DNA of 53,781 nt, from assembly GCA_945957125.1 (NCBI GenBank), contig CAMFJT010000010.1:1-53781 (forward strand), written 5' to 3'. Below the pieces are notes generated by a model that was not told where the DNA came from, searched no databases, and saw only the letters and a list, made by a program, of their open reading frames with translations. The stretch is from an uncultured Rhodospirillales bacterium. GTDB lineage: Bacteria > Pseudomonadota > Alphaproteobacteria > Reyranellales > Reyranellaceae. The position numbers were made by a program, and so were the translations under genes. Shown here piece by piece: positions 33,322-40,667 of the stretch (its first letter is position 1; every line of letters begins with the position of its first letter).

Positions 33322-34125
33322 ATGTCCGTCATTTCCCCACAGGCCTTTGCTCCTCCCGCCGCCAACGACCGGGGGGGGCCCGTCCCAGCCACCCTGCGCG
33401 AGCAGGTGCGCCGGCTGGAGCGTGCCAACAACGCCCAGCGCGCGGGCCGGACGGCCGCTCCGCTCGGGCTGCCGGAGATCGACCGGCTGCTGCCGGACGG
33501 CGGCCTGCCGACCGGCGCCCTGCACGAGATCGAGGCGGGGCCGGCGCCCTCCGGCCGGGTCGCCGCGCATGACGCCGCGGCGCTGGGCTTCACTGCCTTC
33601 CTGCTGGGCCGGCTGGGGCCGGGCACGCTCCTGTGGTGCCGCCAGCCGGCGGTCGCCGATGTGCCGCTCCATGCGCCGGGGCTGGTTGCCTGGTTCGATC
33701 CAGGGCGATTGCTGATCGCCACGGCGCGACGGGAGGACGATCTCTTCTGGGCCATGGAGGAAGGCCTGCGCACGCCCGGCATCGCCGCGGTCGTGGGCGA
33801 AGCCCGCTCGGCCGATCCGACCGCCGGCCGCCGTCTCTCGCTGGCGGCGGAGAAGAGCGGCGTACCGGCCCTGCTGCTGCGCGCCCAGCCGGCACCGCCG
33901 CAAAGCGTCTGCGCCACGCGTTGGCGCGTGGCTTCGGCGCCTTCGACCGATCTCGAGCCGCGCTGGCAGGTCGAGCTGCGACGCAACCGTTTTGGCGCGC
34001 CGTCGTCCGAGGAGATGCCGTCCTGGCTGCTGGAGTGGAACGATGAAACGCATCATCTCTCTGTGGTTCCCCAAGCTCGCGCAGGATCGACTGGGACGGG
34101 CCGGCGAGAAAGGCTGGCAGGATAG
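33322..34125 (+). CDS. imuA: ImuA, mutasome accessory protein
   Basis: Protein of 267 residues, a RecA-like-fold accessory of the ImuABC translesion synthesis complex. ATLREQVRRLER opens the protein. LPEIDRLLPDGGLPTGALHEIEAG replaces the L1/Walker A region of RecA with a non-canonical sequence, and LWCRQPAVADVPLHAPGL lies around 105-125. It is the first gene behind an SOS promoter. Its 3' end overlaps imuB by 83 bases, an unusually long overlap; the C-terminal tail (SVVPQARAG... onward) may be non-essential. Supports error-prone replication after DNA damage. Confidence 0.85.
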   Translation: MSVISPQAFAPPAANDRGGPVPATLREQVRRLERANNAQRAGRTAAPLGLPEIDRLLPDGGLPTGALHEIEAGPAPSGRVAAHDAAALGFTAFLLGRLGPGTLLWCRQPAVADVPLHAPGLVAWFDPGRLLIATARREDDLFWAMEEGLRTPGIAAVVGEARSADPTAGRRLSLAAEKSGVPALLLRAQPAPPQSVCATRWRVASAPSTDLEPRWQVELRRNRFGAPSSEEMPSWLLEWNDETHHLSVVPQARAGSTGTGRRERLAG

Positions 34126-35677
34126 GGCTGCCGCCACCGTCGTGTGGCGCGACGGCTGCCCCCGCCTGGCCGCGCTCAATCCGCATGCACGCGCCGGCGG
34201 CCTGCGGGTCCACATGCGCCTCGCCGATGCCCGTGCGCTCTTGCCCGATCTGGTCACCAGGGAGTGCGAGCCCGAAGCCGACCGCAGGCTGATCGAGGCG
34301 CTGGCCGGCTGGTGCGATCGCTACACGCCCTGGGTGGCGGTCGATCCGCTGGGGGCCGCGCTTGCCGAGGAAGACGCGATGCAGGTCTGCAGTGCCGGCG
34401 GCTTCGGAGGCGACGCAGGGCTGCTGCTCGACGTCACGGGCTGCGGCCATCTCTACGGTTCGGGCGACGCGGGAGAGCGCGGCTTGATGGCCGATCTCGT
34501 GCAGCGTCTCTCCCGCCACGACTTCACCTGCCGCGCCGCCATCGCCGATACCGCGGGTGCGGCCTGGGCGTTGGCCCGGTACGGCGAGAAGCAGGCCGAT
34601 CTTCTCTGCCAACCCAACGGCCAGCGCGACGCGATTGCCGCGCTGCCCGTCGACGGGCTGAGGCTCGATCCGCCGATCCTGGAGACGTTCCTCAAGCTGG
34701 GGCTGCGTCGCATCGGCGATCTCTACCCGCTGCCGCGCGCGCCCCTGGCGCGCCGTTTCGGGGACCAGCCGCTCACCCGCCTCGACCAGGCGCTGGGCAA
34801 GATCGACGAGCCGCTCGAGCCGCGCCGCCGCCCGCCCGCCTTCCGCACGCGCCTGAGCTTTGCCGAACCGATCGGCCGGCCGGAGGACATCGCCGCCGTG
34901 ACCAGCCGCCTGCTCGCGGCACTCTGCCAGCAGTTCGAGCAGGCAAGTGTCGGTGCCCGCAAGCTCGAGATCGCTCTCTACCGCGTCGACGGCTCGGTCG
35001 ACCGTACCGCCATCGGCACCAGCCGGCCCAATCGCGACAATCCCAAGCTGATGAAGCTGTTCGCGGAGAAGCTCGGCGAGCTCGATCCGGGATTCGGCGT
35101 CGAGCTGATGATCCTGTCCGCCCCCGAGGTCGAGAGCTGGACGGGCGCGCAGGACACGCTGCCCGAGACAGTGCCGATCATGGCCAATCCGCTGGGCGAG
35201 GACGGCACGATCGACCTCGCCGACCGGCTGGCACTGCGGCTGGGGGCGGGCAATGTGGTCCGCCTTCTGCCGCGCGACAGTCACATCCCCGAGCGCATGC
35301 AGACTGCCGCGCCGATCTCGGCATCCGCGGCGCCGGCCGGCGCCTGGGCACGCCTCGCTGCGATGAAGGGCGCGCGTCCGACACGCCTGCTGCAGCGGCC
35401 GGAACCGGTCGAGATCATCGCCGCGTTGCCCGACGATCCGCCGCGCCAGTTCGTCTGGCGCCGCCACGCCCATCGCCTCGTGCGCGTCGAGGGCCCCGAG
35501 CGCATCGCCGACGAATGGTGGCGGCCGCGCCCCGGCGGCAAGGTCATGCCCGCCACCATCGTCCCGCCGGTGCGCGACTACTACCGCGTCGAGGACGACG
35601 ACGGCGGCCGCTTCTGGCTGTTCCGCGACGGCCCGCTGAACGGCGCCCGCTGGTACCTGCACGGCTTTTGCGCATGA
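34043..35677 (+). CDS. imuB: ImuB, Y-family polymerase-like protein
   Basis: Protein of 544 residues of the inactive Y-family branch. KRIISLWFPKLAQDRL opens where active polymerases have a metal-binding Asp. LLLDVTGCGHLYGSG is the second conserved block, and GLRRIGDLYPLPRAPLARRFG is the helix-hairpin-helix region. The C-terminal segment serves as a protein hub that binds the sliding clamp and DnaE2 in better-studied bacteria. The ATG at 34043 gives the canonical N-terminus within the imuA reading. No stand-alone catalytic activity is expected. Confidence 0.87.
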   Translation: MKRIISLWFPKLAQDRLGRAGEKGWQDRAAATVVWRDGCPRLAALNPHARAGGLRVHMRLADARALLPDLVTRECEPEADRRLIEALAGWCDRYTPWVAVDPLGAALAEEDAMQVCSAGGFGGDAGLLLDVTGCGHLYGSGDAGERGLMADLVQRLSRHDFTCRAAIADTAGAAWALARYGEKQADLLCQPNGQRDAIAALPVDGLRLDPPILETFLKLGLRRIGDLYPLPRAPLARRFGDQPLTRLDQALGKIDEPLEPRRRPPAFRTRLSFAEPIGRPEDIAAVTSRLLAALCQQFEQASVGARKLEIALYRVDGSVDRTAIGTSRPNRDNPKLMKLFAEKLGELDPGFGVELMILSAPEVESWTGAQDTLPETVPIMANPLGEDGTIDLADRLALRLGAGNVVRLLPRDSHIPERMQTAAPISASAAPAGAWARLAAMKGARPTRLLQRPEPVEIIAALPDDPPRQFVWRRHAHRLVRVEGPERIADEWWRPRPGGKVMPATIVPPVRDYYRVEDDDGGRFWLFRDGPLNGARWYLHGFCA

Positions 35678-35702
35678 CTGCGGAATCGCGCCGGAGGAAG
35701 AC

Positions 35703-35864
35703 ATGGCAACCATCACCATCCACGCCTCGAGATACGTGCCAGGAACCATCGCCACCCTGGCGACGAATTTTTTCGTTCGAATGAGTTCCGCTGGGGGCAC
35801 GCCACTGGAGTGGCGCGCCCCCAGCAAAAGACCTCTTGGAATCAAAAACTCACACGCTCTCTGA
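35703..35864 (+). CDS. Possible 53-residue small ORF between imuB and dnaE2
   Basis: A 53-codon frame starts ATG 35703 with a strong ribosome site (GGAGGAAG, 3-10 bases upstream) and ends TGA 35864. It fills the imuB-dnaE2 gap. The product begins MATITIHASRYVPG and is Ala/Thr-rich then basic. Its middle is encoded by a long palindrome (35790-35825), which suggests a repeat insertion or a hairpin rather than selected protein. No homolog is recognised. Confidence 0.3.
   Translation: MATITIHASRYVPGTIATLATNFFVRMSSAGGTPLEWRAPSKRPLGIKNSHAL
35790..35825. repeat. Long near-perfect palindrome upstream of dnaE2
   Basis: A 17-bp stem with one mismatch and a 2-nt GG loop: GCTGGGGGCACGCCACT pairs with AGTGGCGCGCCCCCAGC. 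It resembles the compact form of the GGGAGCGCGGCTCT-type repeats (shared GGG.GCGCG and CTGGAG core). There is no T tract, so a simple terminator is unlikely. It could modulate dnaE2 expression relative to imuAB. Confidence 0.6.
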
Positions 35865-35918
35865 ACGGCGCGGAAGAGCTTGTTCTCGAAGCGCAAACCC
35901 TGATCGACGATTGAGCCC

Positions 35919-38900
35919 ATGCCGTACGCCGAGCTTCAGGTCACGACCAACTACAGCTTCCTGCGTGGCGGCTCGCATCCGGGCGAGCTGGTCTACCAGG
36001 CGGCGAACCTCGGCCATTACGCGATCGGCATCGCCGACCGCAACACCCTGGCCGGCGTCGTGCGCGCCTACTCGGCGATCAGGGACTATTACGAGCCCAA
36101 CGACGAAGGCGCGCCTGCCGTGCCGAAGGAAAAGTGGATCAAGCTGCTGGTCGGCGCCCGGATCGAGACCCTCGACGGCTATTCCCTGCTCGCCTATCCG
36201 ATGAATGTCGAAGGCTACAAACGGCTGTCGCGCCTGCTGAGCCAAGGCAATCACGAGGCTGCAAAAGGCGAGTGCGACCTGACCTTCGCCGATCTCGCCC
36301 AGCATGCCGAGGACATCCTCGCCATCGTCCTGCCGCCGCGGAAGATCGAGGATCCCGCTTTCCACGACAGGCTGCTCCGTCTCGCCGACCTTTACGGCGA
36401 TCGCTGCTACCTCGCCGCCACCATGCTGTTCCGCGGCAACGATGCCGCGCGGCTGGCCTATCTCGACACTCTCGCGACACGGATGAAGGTCCGGTTGGTT
36501 GCGACCAACGACGCGCACTACCACGTGCCCGAGCGCCGGGCGCTGCACGACGTCGTCACCGCCATCCGCCTCGGACGCACCGTCGAGGAGCTGGGCTTCC
36601 AACGCTTCGCCTCGGCCGAGCGTCATCTCAAGCCGCCGGAAGAGATGGAGCGGCTGTTCCGCAAGCATACCCATGCGATCGAGCGAATCCGCGAGATCGT
36701 CGATCGTTGCCAGTTCAGCCTCGACCAGCTTCGCTACCAGTATCCGATCGAATACGAAGGCGGCGAGACGCCGATGCAGAAGCTCGAACGGCTCACCTGG
36801 AAGGGGGCCACCTTCCGCTATCCCGAGGGAATTCCCGAAAAGGTCGTCAGGAATCTCCGCAGTGAATTCAGCCTCATCGATCACAAGCAGATCGCGCCCT
36901 ACTTCCTGACCGTGCACGAGATCGTCACGAAAGCGCGCGAGATGGGCATCCTGTGCCAGGGTCGCGGCTCGGCGGCGAATTCCACCGTCTGCTACTGCCT
37001 GCGCATCACCGAGGTCGATCCCGACAAGAACGAGGTCCTGTTCGAGCGCTTCCTGTCCAACGAGCGCGACGAGCCCCCCGACATCGATGTCGATTTCGAG
37101 CACGAGCGACGGGAAGAGATCATCCAGTGGATCTACGACACGAAGGGGCGCACCCGCGCCGCGCTCGCCGCGACCGTGATCGCCTACCGCAGCCGCAGCG
37201 CGATCCGGGACGTCGGCAAGGCACTTGGCCTCTCGCCCGACACGTTGGGCGTCATGGCCAACACGATCTGGGGCTCGGGCGGAAGCGGCGTGAACGTCAG
37301 GCATGTCGCGGAAGCCGGCCTCGATCCTCGAGACCCCAGGCTGGCCCTGGCGCTCGAGCTGTCGGCGACTCTCTGCGGCTTTCCACGACATCTTTCGCAG
37401 CATGTCGGCGGCTTCGTGCTCACCGAAGGACGGCTCGACGAGCTGGTGCCGATCCAGAATGCCGCCATGGAGAATCGCACCGTCATCGAATGGGACAAGG
37501 ACGATCTCGATGCCCTGAAGATCTACAAGGTGGACGTGCTTGCACTCGGCATGCTGACCGCGCTGCGCAAGAGCTTTGCCCTGATCGAGCAGCACTACGG
37601 CGAGAACCATGGGCTCGGCATGCCGACCGAAGATCCCGAGGTTTACGAAATGCTGTGCCGGGCCGATTCCGTCGGCGTGTTCCAGGTCGAGAGCCGGGCG
37701 CAGATGTCGATGCTGCCGCGCCTCAAGCCGCGCCAGTATTACGATCTCGTCGTCGAGGTGGCGATCGTCCGGCCGGGGCCCATCCAGGGCGGCATGGTGC
37801 ATCCCTATCTCAGGAACCGCGACATCCCGGAAGACGAGGTCTTCTATCCCAGCGACAAGATGAAGAACATCCTGAAGCGCACGCGCGGCGTGCCGCTGTT
37901 CCAGGAACAGGCAATGCAGATCGCGATCGATTGCGCCGATTTCAGGCCGGCCAAGGCCGACAAGCTGCGTCGGGCCATGGCCACCTTCCGGCGCTCGGGG
38001 ACGATCCACAAGCTCAAGACCGATTTCATCGAAGGAATGGTCAAGAACAAGTACGAGCGCGAGTTCGCCGAACGCTGCTTCAAGCAGATCGAGGGCTTCG
38101 GCGAGTACGGCTTTCCCGAGAGCCACGCCGCGAGCTTCGCGATCCTGGTCTACGTCTCGTCCTGGGTGAAGTGGCACCATCCCGAGGTCTTCTGTGCCGC
38201 CCTGCTCAACTCCCAGCCGATGGGTTTCTACGCACCGGCCCAGCTCGTACGCGATGCGCGTGAGCACGAGGTCGAGGTCCGGCCGCCCGACGTGAATGCC
38301 AGCGATTGGGACTGCACGCTGGAGAAGACCGCTGTCCGCCGCTGCGCCCTGCGTCTCGGCTTCCGGCAGGTGACCGGCCTGCGGGAAGCCGACATGAAGC
38401 GCATGGTCGAGCGGCGCACCACGCCCTACCGCGATCCTGCCGACCTGTGGCGGCGCGGCGGATTGGACAAGCGGCAGATCCTGGCATTGGCACGCGCCGA
38501 CGCCTTCGCCTCGATGGGACTGACGCGGCGCGACGTTCTGTGGGCGGTGCGCGCTTTCTCCGAAGCGTCTCTGCCCCTGTTCGACTCCCGGCCGGCGCTG
38601 CGCGATCGCGAGCCGGCGGTCAGCCTGCCGAAGCTCACCATGGGCGAGCAGGTGGTCGACGACTATTCGACGATCTCGATGTCGCTGCGGGCCCATCCGC
38701 TGCAGTTGCTCCGGCCGATGCTGTCGGAGCGCCGCATGGCCCACTCCGAACGGCTGCGGGATGCGCGCAACGGCGATCGCTTCGCCCTGGCCGGCCTCGT
38801 GCTGGTGCGACAGCGTCCCGGCACCGCCTCGGGCGTGGTGTTCGTCACGCTGGAAGACGAATTCGGCATCGCCAACCTCGTGGTCTGGCCCAAGGTATTC

Positions 38901-39224
38901 GAGGCGCACCGCCGCATCGTCATGGGCGCGCGCCTGCTCGCCGCCAGCGGCACCGTGCAGCGTGAAGGGCTCGTGATCCATCTCGTCGCCGACCGCCTGT
39001 GGGACTGGTCGTCCGATCTCGACCGCATCGCCGATCTCGACGGCCGTTTCGAGTTGCGCACCGGTCGCGGCGACCAGGCCCATTCCTCGACGCCCGATCC
39101 GCGCGAGGAGCCCAAGCCGCGTCCCGTCCCACCCAAGCCATCCGCGACGAAGCCGCCCTACGACCGCGGCCGCATCATCTTCGACCGGCCGCAGATCAGG
39201 ATCGCCTCGCGCGACTTCCATTGA
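35919..39224 (+). CDS. dnaE2: Error-prone DNA polymerase DnaE2 (ImuC)
   Basis: Catalytic alpha-type polymerase of 1101 residues, full DnaE2 length. The N-terminal PHP domain opens LQVTTNYSFLRGGSHPGELV, lacking the paired histidines of active PHP domains. The palm follows: CQGRGSAANSTVCYCLRI near 350, the metal-binding DIDVDFEHERREE near 390, and YKVDVLALGMLTALRK near 535. The FPESHAASFAILVYVSSWVKWHHPEVF finger region is near 735, and a C-terminal OB fold (about 955-1040) follows. It performs translesion synthesis with ImuA and ImuB. The start at 35919 has a weak ribosome site. Confidence 0.92.
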   Translation: MPYAELQVTTNYSFLRGGSHPGELVYQAANLGHYAIGIADRNTLAGVVRAYSAIRDYYEPNDEGAPAVPKEKWIKLLVGARIETLDGYSLLAYPMNVEGYKRLSRLLSQGNHEAAKGECDLTFADLAQHAEDILAIVLPPRKIEDPAFHDRLLRLADLYGDRCYLAATMLFRGNDAARLAYLDTLATRMKVRLVATNDAHYHVPERRALHDVVTAIRLGRTVEELGFQRFASAERHLKPPEEMERLFRKHTHAIERIREIVDRCQFSLDQLRYQYPIEYEGGETPMQKLERLTWKGATFRYPEGIPEKVVRNLRSEFSLIDHKQIAPYFLTVHEIVTKAREMGILCQGRGSAANSTVCYCLRITEVDPDKNEVLFERFLSNERDEPPDIDVDFEHERREEIIQWIYDTKGRTRAALAATVIAYRSRSAIRDVGKALGLSPDTLGVMANTIWGSGGSGVNVRHVAEAGLDPRDPRLALALELSATLCGFPRHLSQHVGGFVLTEGRLDELVPIQNAAMENRTVIEWDKDDLDALKIYKVDVLALGMLTALRKSFALIEQHYGENHGLGMPTEDPEVYEMLCRADSVGVFQVESRAQMSMLPRLKPRQYYDLVVEVAIVRPGPIQGGMVHPYLRNRDIPEDEVFYPSDKMKNILKRTRGVPLFQEQAMQIAIDCADFRPAKADKLRRAMATFRRSGTIHKLKTDFIEGMVKNKYEREFAERCFKQIEGFGEYGFPESHAASFAILVYVSSWVKWHHPEVFCAALLNSQPMGFYAPAQLVRDAREHEVEVRPPDVNASDWDCTLEKTAVRRCALRLGFRQVTGLREADMKRMVERRTTPYRDPADLWRRGGLDKRQILALARADAFASMGLTRRDVLWAVRAFSEASLPLFDSRPALRDREPAVSLPKLTMGEQVVDDYSTISMSLRAHPLQLLRPMLSERRMAHSERLRDARNGDRFALAGLVLVRQRPGTASGVVFVTLEDEFGIANLVVWPKVFEAHRRIVMGARLLAASGTVQREGLVIHLVADRLWDWSSDLDRIADLDGRFELRTGRGDQAHSSTPDPREEPKPRPVPPKPSATKPPYDRGRIIFDRPQIRIASRDFH

Positions 39225-39286
39225 TCCACATCAACGCGACCCACCCTCCGCCACGACACCCTGCCGCCGTCGAAGTGGAGGACGAT

Positions 39287-39424
39287 ATGCCAGCCAACGA
39301 ATTCTATTACCTGATGCTCGTGCTCGCCTGCTTCGCCGCCTTCACGGTGAGCGTAAGCCTGTCGATGGTCCGGTACCGGGCGTGGGTCCGCAAGACGGGG
39401 CAGCGCATTCAGAGCGCCGAATAG
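39287..39424 (+). CDS. Single-span small membrane protein (45 aa)
   Basis: A 45-residue protein with GGAGG 6 bases before the ATG. It has one transmembrane helix (YLMLVLACFAAFTVSVSLSMV, about 8-28, written here in part) flanked by a short acidic N-terminus and a basic C-terminus (RYRAWVRKTGQR), so it is probably oriented N-out, C-in. It starts 62 bp after dnaE2 and its last 16 bases overlap the 3' end of the convergent hydrolase gene. Function unknown. Confidence 0.55.
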   Translation: MPANEFYYLMLVLACFAAFTVSVSLSMVRYRAWVRKTGQRIQSAE

Positions 39425-40521
39425 ACCGCCCGCTCGAAATCCTCGAACGCCGCCACCGCCTTCGGGTCGTAGAACGGCAGGAGCTGCGTGGTCCACACGC
39501 CAGTGACCTTCCTCGCCGGATCGATCCAGTAGTAGGAGTTCGCCAGCCCGCCCCAGGCGAGGCTGCCGGCGGCGCGTCGGCCGGGGAATGCCGTCGGGTT
39601 GATCATGAAGGAGAGGCCCCATTCCATGCCATCGACGAAATCGAGGTCGGTGCTCATGACGGGGAGCTGGCTCCTGAGCGGCCGGCAGAGGACGCCCTCG
39701 TCCATCGCGTTCCGTGCCATCAGCGCGACCGTCTCCGGTCTCAGGATCGGTTCGCCGCCTCTCAGCAGCGCCTGCGTGAACTCGAGATAGTCGATCACCG
39801 TCGAATAGAGCCCGCCGCCGCCCATGTGGAACTCCGGCGATTGCGGGACCTCATGGTCGACGACCGCGATGCCGTTCGCGCCGCGCGCGTGCATGCGCGC
39901 CTTGCGCGGTCGCTGCGCCGGCCCGATCGCGAAGCCGGTATCCGCCATACCCAGCGGCATGAAGATGTTCTCCGTCATGTAGCGATCGAGCCGCTGGCCG
40001 CTCGCCGCCTCGACCATCTTGCCCGCCCAGTCGATCGAGATGCCGTACTCCCAGCGCTCGCCCGGATCGGCGAGCAGCGGCGTGCCGAGCGCCGCATTCC
40101 GGCACGACCCGATCGGCGGGATTCCCGTCGCGTGGCGGTACTTCATCAGGTCGGCATTCCACGTGTCGTAGCCCAGCCCCGAGGTATGCGTCAGCAGATG
40201 GCGCAGCGTGATCGGCCGCTTTGGCCTGCGCATGATCGCCTGGCCCGCCGCATCGAAGCCCTCGAGCACTTCCTTTGTCCCGAGCTCCGGCACGATGTCC
40301 GACGCCGGACCGTCGAGGCTGAGCTTGCCGCGCTCGACCAGCTGCAGGGCCGCCACGCCCGTCACCGCCTTGGTCATCGAGGCGATCCAGACCACGCTGT
40401 CGGGCCGCAACACACCCGCCCCACCCGCGAAGATCACGCCCTTGTCCGTCGCCGCCGCGGCGGCGACGCCCGGCAGCGCGCCCGACTCGACGGCATCCTT
40501 CAATGTCTTCGCAATATCCAT
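39409..40521 (-). CDS. Class C beta-lactamase-family serine hydrolase/esterase
   Basis: Serine hydrolase of 370 residues of the beta-lactamase/EstB group. The nucleophile motif is Ser48-Met-Thr-Lys51 in WIASMTKAVTG. A Tyr motif lies in RWEYGISIDW near 155, and LRHLLTHTSGLGYDTW is the typical helix between them. The C-terminal WGG/GGLANSYYWIDP segment corresponds to the third motif region. No signal peptide is seen, so it is likely a cytoplasmic esterase rather than a drug-resistance enzyme. The ATG at 40521 is preferred; upstream readings enter the palindromic repeat at 40551. Confidence 0.8.
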   Translation of the reverse strand: MDIAKTLKDAVESGALPGVAAAAATDKGVIFAGGAGVLRPDSVVWIASMTKAVTGVAALQLVERGKLSLDGPASDIVPELGTKEVLEGFDAAGQAIMRRPKRPITLRHLLTHTSGLGYDTWNADLMKYRHATGIPPIGSCRNAALGTPLLADPGERWEYGISIDWAGKMVEAASGQRLDRYMTENIFMPLGMADTGFAIGPAQRPRKARMHARGANGIAVVDHEVPQSPEFHMGGGGLYSTVIDYLEFTQALLRGGEPILRPETVALMARNAMDEGVLCRPLRSQLPVMSTDLDFVDGMEWGLSFMINPTAFPGRRAAGSLAWGGLANSYYWIDPARKVTGVWTTQLLPFYDPKAVAAFEDFERAVYSAL

Positions 40522-40550
40522 AGGTTCCTCGCTTGATATCGTCATGCCCG

Positions 40551-40630
40551 CTGGGAGCGCGGCTCTCCAGAGCCGCTCATGGGCCACGGCAAGCCGAAGG
40601 AAGAGCGGCTCTGGAGAGCCGCGCTCCCAG
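40551..40630. repeat. Paired palindromic repeat (REP/BIME-like), copy 2
   Basis: Left arm 40551-40580 and right arm 40603-40630 are inverted copies, identical over 28 bp, around a 22-bp spacer. The arms match those at 17908-17988 almost base for base (CTGGGAGCGCGGCTCTCCAG core then AGCCGCTCAT), though the spacer differs. It lies between two co-directional genes, 30 bp upstream of the hydrolase ATG. Confidence 0.8.
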
Positions 40631-40667
40631 CAGAACTCATCCGACGACGCGGATGGCGCGTTCCACG

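Noticed and set aside
35850..39221. A 1123-codon minus-strand frame opposite dnaE2
   Set aside because: dnaE2 on the plus strand has all polymerase motifs. The antisense product is a shadow, rich in Arg/His/Asp/Val with no family motif.
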